Source of the DNA: Myxococcales bacterium
GTDB taxonomy: Bacteria; Myxococcota_A; Polyangia; Polyangiales; JAFGIB01
Assembly: GCA_029880325.1 (NCBI GenBank)
Contig: JAOUOP010000001.1
Span: forward strand, 248,001-312,000
Direction: 5' to 3'
Length of the DNA: 64,000 nucleotides
Shown: positions 1-11,608 of the stretch, piece after piece
Position numbering within the stretch: position 1 is the first letter of the stretch
Layout: each line of letters begins with the position of its first letter
Notes under the pieces: generated by a model
What the model saw: only the letters and a program-made list of their open reading frames with translations
Database searches by the model: none
Told to the model about the DNA's origin: nothing
Made by a program: the position numbers and the translations under genes

Positions 1-84
1 TAACTCGTCGGGCACCTGCCCGAAGTCGAAGGTCAGAACCTGTCGGCACTCAATGCAATTGTGGTGGTCGTCCCGTGGGTGCAT
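1..84 (-). CDS. Partial protein with CxxC motif, cut by the window edge
   Basis: An ATG at 82-84 opens a minus-strand frame that runs off the left edge. The 28 visible residues read MHPRDDHHNCIECRQVLTFD and then FGQVPDEL. The HH-x-C-x-x-C pattern followed by hydrophobic/Asp residues looks like a zinc-binding element, and locally like the metal site of Fur-type proteins, but no Fur-like residues lie upstream of the ATG. The frame overlaps the end of the helicase gene by 35 bp and no convincing ribosome-binding site is visible. It may be a small zinc protein translationally coupled to the helicase, or a chance open frame. Confidence 0.25.
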   Translation of the reverse strand, partial: MHPRDDHHNCIECRQVLTFDFGQVPDEL

Positions 85-1810
85 CGTCGGCGTCCCAGTC
101 TTCGATGTAGTAGCGGTAGCCCTGTTCGGTCAGGAAGAGCTGGCGGTGCAGGGCGTGCTTCTGGTCGACCGTGTCGCGGGTCACGATCGAGTAGAAGAGC
201 GCACCGCCGGGCTTGGGCCGAAGCACCCGGCCCAGGCGCTGGGCTTCTTCCTGGCGCGAGCCCATGGTGCCCGAGATCTGCACCAACACGTTGGCCTCCG
301 GCAGGTCGATGGCGAAGTTGCCCACCCGCGACAGCACCAGCCGCCTCAACTTGCCGCTGCGAAAGTCCGCGTAGCAACGCTCGCGCTCGCGGTGGGCGGT
401 CTTGCCGGTGACCACGGGCGCATCCAGCAGGGCGCCGGCGGCCTCGAGCGGCTCCAGGTAGCTGCCGATCACCAGCACGCGCTCGCCGGGATGACGCTCG
501 ACCAGGTCGCGCAGGGCCCGCAGCTTGAGCGGGTTTTCGGCGGCCACCCGCGGCTGCTCGCGCAGGGGCGCCACGGCGTAGGGCGTGCGCAGGGTCTCAC
601 ACAGCGGTACGCGCAGCTCGATGCAGGTGGCCGCGGCGATGTGCCCGGAGGCCTCCAGCTGGCGCCAGGGCATGTCGAAGCGCTTAGGGCCGATCAATGC
701 GAAGACGTCGCCGGCGCGCCCGTCCTCGCGCACCAGGGTGGCCGTCAGGCCCAGGCGCCGGCGGGCCTGCAGCTCGGCGGTCAAGCGAAAGATGGGCGCG
801 GGCAGGAGGTGCACCTCGTCGTAGACCACCAGCCCCCAGGGCTCGCCCGCCAGACGGTCGAAGTGCACGTGGCCGGTGGCGCCGCCGCCGCCCTTGCGCG
901 CGAAGAGGTGGTAGGTGGTCAGCGTGACCGCAGCCGTCGTTTTCTTGCGCGAGTCGTAGATGCAGACCTGCTCTTCGCTCAGCTGGGTCTTGTCCAGCAG
1001 CTCGCGCCGCCACTGCTGACAGGCCTCTTTGCCGGAGGTCAGGATCATCGTCCGGGTCTGCAGGGCCTCCATCGCCACCATCGCCACGATGGTCTTGCCG
1101 GCGCCGCAGGGTAGCGCCACCACGCCATGGCCCCCGCTGTCGACGAAGGCGCGCGCGGCCTGCCGCTGGTAGTCGTAGGGCGTGAAGCGCTCGTCGCGCA
1201 GGGCGACCGGCAGCGGCTCGCCCGGCTGCAGCCCCGCCTCGTCGGTCACCGGATAGCCGAGCTTCAGCAGCGCCTGTTTGATCGCCCCCCGGTAGCGCGT
1301 CTGCAGCAAGAAGCCGTCGGGGGCCGGCCGCATCAGGTCGGCGAGCTTGGCGTCGGCGCCGAGCCGCTCGCGCACCAGGGGCTCGGCCACGCGCAGCCTG
1401 AGGTGCTGGGGGTCGCCGGTGACCAGGTGCAGCGAGCACAACCCATAGCGCTGCATTTGGTCGCGGATCTCGTGGCAGACGTGCTCGGGCAGGGCGAAGC
1501 GGCTGATGGCCGACAGCGCCTCGATGACCTCCTCGGCGCCCATGCCGGTGGCCGCGGCGTTCCACAGCGACAGGTCGGAGATGCGGTAGGTGTGGACGTG
1601 CTCGGGGCTCTTCTCGATCTCGGCGAAGCGCGCCAGGGCGTCGCGGGCCGCCTCGTAGCCGGGGTGGTCGACCTCCAGCAGCACCGAGCGGTCCCCTTGC
1701 ACAATCGCCGCGCGCTCCGCGTCCATGGCGGGCACATCTAATCCCAGCACGGGCGGCTGTCGAGACGCCTCGGGCCCGCCCCATGCGAAGGTTGGAAAAA
1801 ATCCGGCCAT
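50..1810 (-). CDS. XPB/Rad25-type DEAD-box DNA helicase
   Basis: This 586-residue superfamily 2 helicase matches the bacterial XPB (ERCC3) group nearly end to end. An N-terminal damage-recognition-like domain contains EHVHTYRISDLSLWNA. Walker A PCGAGKT lies at residues 234-240 and the DEVH box at 331-334, followed by LGLTAT and, near the C-terminus, the motif VI region RQEEAQRLGRVLRPK. Bacterial XPBs unwind DNA 3'-5' and are linked to repair; the role here is inferred. The family's usual N-terminus aligns with Met29 (MDAERAAIVQ), so the true start may be 1726. Neither start has a strong ribosome-binding site. The gene diverges from the transporter operon. Confidence 0.93.
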   Translation of the reverse strand: MAGFFPTFAWGGPEASRQPPVLGLDVPAMDAERAAIVQGDRSVLLEVDHPGYEAARDALARFAEIEKSPEHVHTYRISDLSLWNAAATGMGAEEVIEALSAISRFALPEHVCHEIRDQMQRYGLCSLHLVTGDPQHLRLRVAEPLVRERLGADAKLADLMRPAPDGFLLQTRYRGAIKQALLKLGYPVTDEAGLQPGEPLPVALRDERFTPYDYQRQAARAFVDSGGHGVVALPCGAGKTIVAMVAMEALQTRTMILTSGKEACQQWRRELLDKTQLSEEQVCIYDSRKKTTAAVTLTTYHLFARKGGGGATGHVHFDRLAGEPWGLVVYDEVHLLPAPIFRLTAELQARRRLGLTATLVREDGRAGDVFALIGPKRFDMPWRQLEASGHIAAATCIELRVPLCETLRTPYAVAPLREQPRVAAENPLKLRALRDLVERHPGERVLVIGSYLEPLEAAGALLDAPVVTGKTAHRERERCYADFRSGKLRRLVLSRVGNFAIDLPEANVLVQISGTMGSRQEEAQRLGRVLRPKPGGALFYSIVTRDTVDQKHALHRQLFLTEQGYRYYIEDWDADDAPTGRPPQLH

Positions 1811-2137
1811 CGTCGGGGATCCGGCCCCCGGGCCCCGGGCTGCGGCGACGGCACAGCCGATCGCCCATGACCGCAGCCGGGAGAGCGGCGAAGTGTTTGA
1901 CTACATTGACGCTGGAACACACGCATTCACATACATTAACCGACCGGTGAACTGCGCAGCATAGTCCCACCAAAATGGGCTGGCTCGATCGACTAGGAAA
2001 TCTGTCCCGAACGCCTAATGGTCGGGCCCCCATGGTCCCAGACTGGCTATTGAATCACCTGCCGCAAACCTCTACTGTGACGGCCCCGAACTGCCGGAGA
2101 AAGAAGGGGCCGGCGGTGGATGGAACTGGAGCGATCG
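1811..2137. promoter_or_regulatory. Divergent intergenic region with candidate transporter-operon promoter
   Basis: This is the only gap between the helicase and the transporter operon, so both promoters should lie here. For the operon the best match is TTGAAT at 2050-2055, a 17-nt spacer, and TACTGT at 2073-2078, which gives a 5' UTR of about 50 nt. Within that leader CGGCCCC (2081-2087) can pair with GGGGCCG (2106-2112), just ahead of the GGAG ribosome-binding site at 2128-2131. A second TTGACG occurs at 1906-1911 without a well-spaced partner. The sigma-70 assignment rests on motif matching only. Confidence 0.3.
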
Positions 2138-3529
2138 ATGAAAAAATTCCTAGCGTGTAGCCTACTGATGTCGCTTGCCGCCTGCGGCGGAGACAAACCG
2201 GCTGAGGCGCCCGCCGCCGAAGCGCCAACCGCCGAGGCTCCTGCCGAAGCGCCGGCTCCCGAGCTGAAGGTCGACAAGGGCGTCGACCTGGCCACCAAGA
2301 CGATCAAGCTTGGCGTGCTCAACGACGAGAGCGGCCCCGCCGCCACCATCGGCAAGCCCTACGCCGTGGGCAAGCGCGTGCTGGCCGCCCAGGTCAACGC
2401 GGGCGGCAGCGGTCTGCTCCCCGACGGATGGAAGATCGAGCTGGTCGAGAAGGACCACGGCTACAACCCACAGAAGTCGGTGCAGGCCTACAACGAGGTC
2501 AAGGAAGACGTGCTGATGCTGGCCCACAGCTTCGGCACCCCCAATACACTGCCGCTTCGGCCCATGCTCGAGCGCGACAAGGTGATCGCGCTGCCAGCGT
2601 CGCTGTCGTCGGAGATGGCCAAGCACAAGTACACCATCCCGGCCGGGCCGGCGTACTCGCTGGAGGCCATGCGCGCCATGGACTACCTGGTCGAGGAGAC
2701 CGAGAAGGCCGGCAAGAAGAAGGAAGACATCAAGGCCGCCATCGTCTACCAACAGGATGACTACGGCCAGGACGGCGTCGAAGGCTGGAAGAAGGCCGCC
2801 GAGTTCCACGGCGTCGCCATCGTCAGCGAGCAGACCGTCACCCCCGGTCAGCGCGACTTCGCGGCCATTGTCACCGCGCTCAAGGAGGCCAAGGCCACCC
2901 ACGTCATGCTCACCATCCTGCCGAGCGCCAGCGGCCCGCTGCTGGGCACCGCCGCGCAGCTGCAGTTCGGACCCGTGTGGCTGGGCTGCACCCCGACCTG
3001 GATCGACGGCTTCTTCAACCCCGAGGTCATCCCCTCGGCCGTCTTCGGCAACTACCACTGGGTCAGCGGCATGACCTATTGGGGTGAGGATGTCGCCGGC
3101 ATGAAGAAGTTCCAGGAGGCCTACGACAAGCACGGCAAGGACGCCAGCCCCCAGGACCTCTACCTGCTGATGTCCTATATGCAGGGCACCATCGCGCTCG
3201 AGGGCATCACGCGTTCGATCGAGGCCGGCGACCTGACCCGCGAGGGCCTTCTGGCCTCGATCACCAAGCTCGAGAACTTCGACGCCGGTGGCCTGTCGCA
3301 GCCCATGAGCTTCAACAGCTTCCCCTACGTGACCGGCACCAAGACGCGCGTGCTCAAGCCCGACTTCGAGAAGAAGAGCTGGACCGTGGTCTCGGACTGG
3401 GCCGTCGCCAAGGCCATGGGTGGCGCCCCTGCGGCCGCCGCTCCGGCTGCTCCCGCCGCCGAGGGCGCCGCAGCCCCGGCCGCCGAAGCCCCGGCCGCAG
3501 AGGAAAAGCCGGCCGCAGCCGGCCAATGA
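2138..3529 (+). CDS. ABC transporter substrate-binding lipoprotein (LivK/urea-type, PBP type 1)
   Basis: The 463-residue precursor starts MKKFLACSLLMSLAACGG, a lipoprotein signal with lipobox LAAC, so it should be membrane-anchored. GGAG sits 6 nt before this ATG; an ATG 18 nt upstream lacks a site. The mature domain (about residues 45-425) resembles the periplasmic leucine/urea/aromatic-acid binding family, including KLGVLNDESGPAATIGKPY and GYNPQKSVQAYNE. Ala/Pro/Glu-rich linkers follow the Cys and form a C-terminal tail of about 35 residues, which is unusual for the family. It heads the operon and would deliver substrate to the two permeases. The substrate is not predictable; the ligase in the operon hints at an organic acid. 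Confidence 0.93.
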   Translation: MKKFLACSLLMSLAACGGDKPAEAPAAEAPTAEAPAEAPAPELKVDKGVDLATKTIKLGVLNDESGPAATIGKPYAVGKRVLAAQVNAGGSGLLPDGWKIELVEKDHGYNPQKSVQAYNEVKEDVLMLAHSFGTPNTLPLRPMLERDKVIALPASLSSEMAKHKYTIPAGPAYSLEAMRAMDYLVEETEKAGKKKEDIKAAIVYQQDDYGQDGVEGWKKAAEFHGVAIVSEQTVTPGQRDFAAIVTALKEAKATHVMLTILPSASGPLLGTAAQLQFGPVWLGCTPTWIDGFFNPEVIPSAVFGNYHWVSGMTYWGEDVAGMKKFQEAYDKHGKDASPQDLYLLMSYMQGTIALEGITRSIEAGDLTREGLLASITKLENFDAGGLSQPMSFNSFPYVTGTKTRVLKPDFEKKSWTVVSDWAVAKAMGGAPAAAAPAAPAAEGAAAPAAEAPAAEEKPAAAGQ

Positions 3530-3551
3530 TCGTCCCCGGGATGGCACACGG

Positions 3552-3580
3552 CGCGGGGTGATCCTAAAACTCACCCCGCG
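3552..3580 (+). terminator. Intercistronic hairpin after the binding-protein gene
   Basis: A perfect 10-bp stem, CGCGGGGTGA (3552-3561) with TCACCCCGCG (3571-3580), encloses a 9-nt loop. It lies 22 nt after the binding-protein stop and about 90 nt before the ATPase gene, and no T-run follows. Such hairpins commonly stabilise the upstream message or partly attenuate read-through, giving more binding protein than membrane subunits. That role is inferred here. Confidence 0.5.
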
Positions 3581-3670
3581 AGGCGGCGCGGCCCCGAGCA
3601 TTTGCGGCCGCGCCGTCGTCCAGCCCCAGCCCCCAGATTCACCCAATCAAGCAGCAAAGGTCGAGTTGGC

Positions 3671-4465
<795 letters not shown>

Positions 4466-4467
4466 CG

Positions 4468-5229
4468 ATGCTGGAAGTACGCGACATCGAACTTTCATTC
4501 TCCGGGGTCAAAGCCATCCAGGGCGTCTCGCTCTCGGTGCCGAAGGGCCATCTGTTATCGGTGATCGGCCCCAACGGCGCCGGCAAGACTTCGCTCTTCA
4601 ACTGCATCTCGGCGGTCTACAAGCCCCAGAAGGGCTCGATCCAATTCGAGGGCACCGAGCTGGTCGGCCAAAAGCCCTACGACGTGGCCGCCCTGGGCGT
4701 CTCCCGCATGTTCCAAAATCTGGGTTTGTTTCCGATGATGACGGTGCTCGACAACCTGCTGGTCGGCCGCCATCACCTCTACCGCACGAATTTCCTGAAC
4801 GACATCTTCTTCAGCCGCCGCACGCGGGCCGAGGAAATCCGCCACCGCAGGCACTGCGAAGACATCATCGACTTCATGCACCTGGAGCGCTACCGCAAGC
4901 TGCCGGTGGCGATCCTGCCCTATGGCGTGCGCAAGCGCATCGAGCTGGCCCGAGCGCTGGCCATGGAGCCCAAGCTGCTGCTCCTGGATGAACCGGCCGC
5001 CGGTCTGAACCAGGAAGAGACCGAGCTGATGGCGCGCTACATGCTGGACATCAAGTCCGAGCTCGGCGTCACCCAGATCCTGATCGACCACGACCTTCAC
5101 TTCGTCATGGACCTGGCCGACTCGGTGGCGGTGCTCGACTTCGGCAAAAAGATCGCCGAGGGCTCGCCCGAGGAAATCGGCAAAAACTCCCAGGTGGTCG
5201 AGGCCTACCTGGGGGGTAGCGCAGCCTGA
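4468..5229 (+). CDS. livG: Branched-chain amino acid-type ABC transporter ATPase (LivG)
   Basis: At 253 residues this is full length for LivG. Walker A GPNGAGKT is at residues 34-41, the signature is the LivG-type LPYGVRKRIELARAL (near 149) rather than LSGGQ, and Walker B LLLLDEPAAGL is followed by an H-loop His in LIDHDLHFVMDLAD. It should pair with the preceding LivF-like subunit as a heterodimer. The gene is followed after 7 nt by the acyl-CoA ligase, with which it is very probably co-transcribed. Confidence 0.94.
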   Translation: MLEVRDIELSFSGVKAIQGVSLSVPKGHLLSVIGPNGAGKTSLFNCISAVYKPQKGSIQFEGTELVGQKPYDVAALGVSRMFQNLGLFPMMTVLDNLLVGRHHLYRTNFLNDIFFSRRTRAEEIRHRRHCEDIIDFMHLERYRKLPVAILPYGVRKRIELARALAMEPKLLLLDEPAAGLNQEETELMARYMLDIKSELGVTQILIDHDLHFVMDLADSVAVLDFGKKIAEGSPEEIGKNSQVVEAYLGGSAA

Positions 5230-5236
5230 GGCAAGC

Positions 5237-7072
<1,836 letters not shown>

Positions 7073-7075
7073 ACC

Positions 7076-7972
7076 ATGGGCAACGTGGTGCAGCTGTTGG
7101 CCTCCGGCCTGTCGCTGGGGTCGATCTACGCTCTGATCGCCCTGGGCTTCGTGGTGATCTACCGGGCCTCGGGCGTGTTGAACTTCGCCCAGGGTGAGTT
7201 GCTCGGCACCGGCGCCTTCCTGATGGTGGGCATGACGGCCGCGGGGCTGCCCTGGCCGCTTGCAATGCTGGTCGCCATGACGATCACGGGCGCGGTGGCC
7301 GCGGGCATCGAGCGCGGTGTGATGCGACCGCTGATCGGCCGGCCGATCTTCGTTAGCGCCATTCTGACCATCTTCGTCGGGCTGTTCTTGCGCGCCATGG
7401 TGATCATCACCTGGGGCGTCGAACCCAAGGGCATGCCCACGCCCTGGGAGACCACGACGGTCGTCGAAATCGCTGGTGCGCGCGTGCTGGTCAACTCGCT
7501 GGCGTCGGTGGGCGCCGGTGCGCTGGCCCTGGGAACCTTCTTCGTGGTGGTGCGCTACACCAAGCTCGGTGTGGCCATGCGCGCCGCCGCCAGCGACCAG
7601 GAAGCTTCCCTGGCCCACGGCATCCCCGTGGGCCGCATCCTGGGCGCAACCTGGTTTCTGTCGGGTATGTTCGCGGCCCTGGGCGGCATCTTCCTGGGCA
7701 TGTTCCCGGGCCAGGTCGACCCCAACCTGGGCCTCATCGCCCTACGCGCCTTCCCGGCCGTGATCCTGGGTGGCCTCGAGTCGGCCCTGGGCGCCGTGCT
7801 GGCGGCGCTGATCCTGGGCGTGGCCGAGGTCATGGCCCAGGCGTATTTGAATCCGCTGCTCGGTCACTTCGGGCACAACTTCCACGGCGTCTTTCCCTAC
7901 CTGGCCATGATCCTGGTGCTGATCGTGCGTCCCCACGGCCTCTTTGGCCAGCAAGAAGTCAAGCGCGCCTGA
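7076..7972 (+). CDS. livH: Branched-chain amino acid-type ABC permease (LivH)
   Basis: This 298-residue integral membrane protein has about eight hydrophobic segments. The N-terminal signature LASGLSLGSIYALIALGFVVIYRASGVLNFAQGE is typical of LivH. The EAA-like cytoplasmic loop around AAASDQEASLAHGIPVGRILGATW would contact the ATPases. It starts 3 nt after the ligase stop and is followed after 44 nt by the partner permease. Its length agrees with the family norm. Confidence 0.94.
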   Translation: MGNVVQLLASGLSLGSIYALIALGFVVIYRASGVLNFAQGELLGTGAFLMVGMTAAGLPWPLAMLVAMTITGAVAAGIERGVMRPLIGRPIFVSAILTIFVGLFLRAMVIITWGVEPKGMPTPWETTTVVEIAGARVLVNSLASVGAGALALGTFFVVVRYTKLGVAMRAAASDQEASLAHGIPVGRILGATWFLSGMFAALGGIFLGMFPGQVDPNLGLIALRAFPAVILGGLESALGAVLAALILGVAEVMAQAYLNPLLGHFGHNFHGVFPYLAMILVLIVRPHGLFGQQEVKRA

Positions 7973-8016
7973 CGCCGGCCGCCTGACGCCGCCTGAAACT
8001 TTTTGGAGAGCGAGCC

Positions 8017-9117
8017 ATGCCGACCAAGCAGCTGGTCACACGCTACGAAGACGACCTGAAGCTCTTCCCCGACATGTGGCACAAGATCGGGCTGACGGTC
8101 GCGATCCCACTGCTGCTGCTCTACCCCTTCGCGGCCAACAACCAATGGCTGACCATCGGCAACCTGGCCTGGGTCACCGTGGTCGGCGCCGTGGGCATGA
8201 TGCTGCTGACCGGTTTCTGCGGGCAGATCAGCCTTGGCCACGCCGCGTTTCTGGCCGTCGGCGCCTACACCACGGCGATCCTGGGCGAGCAACTGGGCAT
8301 GCCCTTCTGGATAGGCATCCCCATCGGCGGCCTGATCGCCGCCATGGTAGGGCTGGCCGTGGGCCCCTTTGCCTTGCGCCTGGAGGGCTTTTACCTGGCG
8401 ATCGTGACGCTGGGTTTGCTCTTTTTGGTCAACCACACGCTGCACTCCATGCCCGACCTCACCCATGGCGCCATGGGCATCGCGGTGCCGATGCACCTGT
8501 GGTTCCCCGCCGAAGAGGGCAGCCTGGGCACCTTCTCCCAGACGCTAGAACTCGGTCCCATCGAGCTGAGCTTCGAGCGCAAGCTCTACTACCTCTTCTT
8601 GGCGATGGCCCTGGGCGCAGCCTACATGGCCAAGAACGTGGCCCGCAGCAACACCGGCCGCGCCATGATGGCCGTGCGCGATCATGACGTGGCCGCCGAG
8701 GTCATGGGCATCAACCCGGCGCGCGCCAAGATCACCAGCTTCGGGCTGTCCTCGTTCTTCGCCGGCGTGGCCGGCGGCATGTTCGCCTGCCAGCAGCAGT
8801 ACATCACCATCGAGCCGCCCTTCGACATGAACATGAGCGTGCAGTACATCGCCATCATCGTGCTCGGCGGCGTCGGCACGGTCTTCGGGGCCATCTGGGG
8901 CGCCATCATCTTCGTGATCCTTTCGCCGCTGGCGGAGAACCTCTTCGACACCCTCAAGCCCTACATGCCGTTGCTCTCGGGCCTGAGTTCGGCCCAGCAG
9001 GCCACACTGCTGTTCTCGATCGTGGTGGTGCTCTTCCTGATCTTCGAGCCCCTGGGCGTGCTCGGCTTTTGGCTGCGCGTGAAGCGCTACTTCATGGCCT
9101 GGCCCTTCAAGTACTGA
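8017..9117 (+). CDS. livM: Branched-chain amino acid-type ABC permease (LivM)
   Basis: This 366-residue LivM-family permease has around ten membrane segments. The diagnostic stretch GFCGQISLGHAAFLAVGAYT follows the second helix, and the ATPase-contact loop is MAVRDHDVAAEVMGINPARAKI. The charged N-terminus of about 25 residues before the first helix resembles extended LivM proteins. TTGGAGAG precedes the ATG by about 7 nt. It is the last gene of the transporter operon and converges on the persulfide dioxygenase gene with an 18-nt spacer. Confidence 0.94.
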   Translation: MPTKQLVTRYEDDLKLFPDMWHKIGLTVAIPLLLLYPFAANNQWLTIGNLAWVTVVGAVGMMLLTGFCGQISLGHAAFLAVGAYTTAILGEQLGMPFWIGIPIGGLIAAMVGLAVGPFALRLEGFYLAIVTLGLLFLVNHTLHSMPDLTHGAMGIAVPMHLWFPAEEGSLGTFSQTLELGPIELSFERKLYYLFLAMALGAAYMAKNVARSNTGRAMMAVRDHDVAAEVMGINPARAKITSFGLSSFFAGVAGGMFACQQQYITIEPPFDMNMSVQYIAIIVLGGVGTVFGAIWGAIIFVILSPLAENLFDTLKPYMPLLSGLSSAQQATLLFSIVVVLFLIFEPLGVLGFWLRVKRYFMAWPFKY

Positions 9118-9135
9118 AGCGCCCCGCCCGGCCCA

Positions 9136-10221
9136 TCAAGCCGGCTCGGGCCGCTCGGATCCGCGCGCCGGTGGAAGCTCTCCGGCACGCCAGCCGATCA
9201 TGCCCTGGGCCAGATTCGCCACGCAGTCGAAGCCGGCCTTTTCGAGGATCAGTGCGGCCTGGGCCGAGCGACCGCCCGAGCGGCAGACAACCACGATGGG
9301 TTTGTCACGCTCCCAGCCGCCCATGGCATTTCCCAGCCCTGCCAGGGGCACCAGCTCGGCCCCTTCGATGTGGCCGAGTTCGCCCTCGAACTCATCGGCC
9401 TCGCGCACATCGATGATGCGCACCTCGCGCAGATGCTCTGCCAACCACTCGGCCGGCAGCTCAGGCACGCCCGCGTAGCTGCGGCGCAGGGGCGCCCAGG
9501 CGTGTATGGAATGCTCCTGGGCCTCCTTGGAGGGCTCGCCGCAGACCAAGTTGCCGGGCACAGCCACATCGATTTGCTTCGGGTGCGGCAACCCCAGGTT
9601 ATTCATGAAGCCGGCGAAATCCTCGACGCTACGCTTGCCGCCGAGGCGCGGGTTGTGGAGTTTCTCCTCGGCCACGGAGGTCGCCATCCGGCCGGAGTAG
9701 TCATGGCCCGGGTACAGCATGCAGGTATCGGGCAGCGTGAAGATTTTGTCGTGGATGGAGCGATAGAGCGTGCGCGCATCGCCCTGCTGGAAGTCGGTTC
9801 GCCCGGCGCCGCGGATCAACAGCGCGTCGCCCGTAAAGGCCATGGACTCATCGTCCAGCACATAGGTCACGCAGCCATTGGTATGGCCCGGGGTCGCCGC
9901 CACGCGCAGGGCGCGCTCACCGAATGCGATGCGATCGCCGTCGTCGACCAGAAGGTCATGGCCGCGAGTGCCACCCTGGCACGAGACCGCGATCTGACTG
10001 CCAAACTGCTGACGCAAGAGCCAGGCCCCGGTGACGTGGTCGGCGTGGACATGGGTCTCGAGCGTGTAGAGCAGCGTGAGTTCCAGCTCCTGCACCAGGG
10101 CCACATCGCGCGCGGCCTGCTCGAAGACCGGATCGATCAGCACGGCGGAGCCACCCGGGCGGTCGGCCAGCAGATACGTGTAAGTGAAAGATCGCAGGTC
10201 CAGCAGTTGGCGGAAGATCAT
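9136..10221 (-). CDS. Persulfide dioxygenase-rhodanese fusion (ETHE1/PRF/CstB-like)
   Basis: This 361-residue two-domain protein pairs an ETHE1-like metallo-beta-lactamase fold with a C-terminal rhodanese. The motif HVHADH (His57, His59, Asp61, His62), His113 and Asp132 reproduce the ETHE1 iron-ligand spacing (56 and 19 residues). The rhodanese active-site loop is CRSGGRS with Cys313. Such fusions oxidise glutathione or low-molecular-weight persulfide to sulfite and exchange sulfane sulfur, which detoxifies sulfide. Translation should begin at 10221, where GAGGTG lies 4 nt upstream; longer versions of the frame are unsupported. No sulfide quinone reductase is adjacent. Confidence 0.92.
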   Translation of the reverse strand: MIFRQLLDLRSFTYTYLLADRPGGSAVLIDPVFEQAARDVALVQELELTLLYTLETHVHADHVTGAWLLRQQFGSQIAVSCQGGTRGHDLLVDDGDRIAFGERALRVAATPGHTNGCVTYVLDDESMAFTGDALLIRGAGRTDFQQGDARTLYRSIHDKIFTLPDTCMLYPGHDYSGRMATSVAEEKLHNPRLGGKRSVEDFAGFMNNLGLPHPKQIDVAVPGNLVCGEPSKEAQEHSIHAWAPLRRSYAGVPELPAEWLAEHLREVRIIDVREADEFEGELGHIEGAELVPLAGLGNAMGGWERDKPIVVVCRSGGRSAQAALILEKAGFDCVANLAQGMIGWRAGELPPARGSERPEPA

Positions 10222-10495
10222 CGAGCACCTCACTTCGCAGCAGACGCGCGGCCCCGCCGCCCACCCGTGGAACAGCTTAATGGTGCGGCGGTCGCGTGCC
10301 TCAGACAAGGGCGTCCGCGGGCCAACGGCTCGCGAAAGAATGGCGGGACGAGTCCAACTCAGCGCCAATCGGCACCGCCGCGCTACGAGGCAGCCAACCC
10401 CTGAGACCTGCACCTCACTGGTGTCAGAAGCCTGGCGCCCGTTGCCGACACGGCGGAAAAAGCGGCTATCCAATGGCGACCATCCGCGGCCGACC

Positions 10496-10531
10496 TGCCA
10501 AAGATCTGCGAGCAAAAGCAGATCTTTGGCA
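10496..10531. terminator. Perfect 14-bp hairpin downstream of the RCC1-like gene
   Basis: TGCCAAAGATCTGC (10496-10509) and GCAGATCTTTGGCA (10518-10531) form a perfect inverted repeat with an 8-nt loop. It lies 30 nt beyond the stop of the minus-strand RCC1-like gene. It may act as a terminator, although no T-run follows on either strand. The rest of the gap 10222-10560 shows no gene; the 5' part should hold the promoter of the persulfide dioxygenase gene. Confidence 0.5.
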
Positions 10532-10560
10532 GCAATGTCCCGCCGCCGCTCCAACCCGAA

Positions 10561-11154
10561 TTATTCATGAAGGTGCGTCTCGAAGGCGGGGGCGGCGGCT
10601 TGGCCCTGCTGGTTGGAACCCCAACAGATGATGGCCCCATCGTCGCGCACGGCGCAGCTATGGAGAAAGCCCACCGATACCTGAAGGAACTTCCCGTCGG
10701 GGGGATCGAGCGCTCCGCTCGGATGCCCGCCCCAGCAGCGAAGTTCGTTTTCCAGCGTCACGCCACAGCTCTGGTGCCAGCCCACCGCGATCTGGCGAAA
10801 GCGGACCATTTTGGGAACGCGTGACTGACCCATTTCGTTGGCCCCCCAGCACTGAACCCGACCATCATCGCGCAGGCCGCAGGAGTGGCCTCCTCCCGCA
10901 GCAACCTCGACGAAGCGGCCGGCCGGCGCGCGCGACTGCCTGGTCATGTCATCGCCCCAACACGCGACGCTCTGGTCGCCGCCGACCGCACAGGAGTGGG
11001 CGCGGCCGGCCGAGACCTGTGCATAGCGGTTCTCGGGAGCGCCCGGCGCTTGAACGCGAGGCCGTGGTTGTGAGGAAGCCCACGAAGCGAGTGCCACGAT
11101 CCCCAGCGCGAGGACCGCGATCGATGGCACCCTATCGTGAACTGTTCGGAACAC
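10561..11154 (-). CDS. Exported protein with RCC1-like repeats
   Basis: A 197-residue product if the GTG at 11154 is used; GGAGG lies 5 nt upstream. Residues 1-30 form a signal or anchor segment (PSIAVLALGIVALASWASS). About four RCC1-type repeats follow, each with the pattern SCAV-x-x-D/E-x-x-x-x-CWG, for example HSCGLRDDGRVQCWGANEMG. RCC1 repeats build beta-propellers, usually of seven blades, so this protein may be an incomplete propeller or may oligomerise. Cys pairs in each blade could form disulfides outside the cytoplasm. Such proteins are expanded in Myxococcota; the function is unknown. Confidence 0.8.
   Translation of the reverse strand: MFRTVHDRVPSIAVLALGIVALASWASSQPRPRVQAPGAPENRYAQVSAGRAHSCAVGGDQSVACWGDDMTRQSRAPAGRFVEVAAGGGHSCGLRDDGRVQCWGANEMGQSRVPKMVRFRQIAVGWHQSCGVTLENELRCWGGHPSGALDPPDGKFLQVSVGFLHSCAVRDDGAIICWGSNQQGQAAAPAFETHLHE

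Positions 11155-11608
<454 letters not shown>

Noticed and set aside
1..84. Fur-family regulator
   Set aside because: HHNCIEC resembles the Fur metal site, but translation upstream of the ATG gives no winged-helix domain, so a full Fur gene cannot be present.
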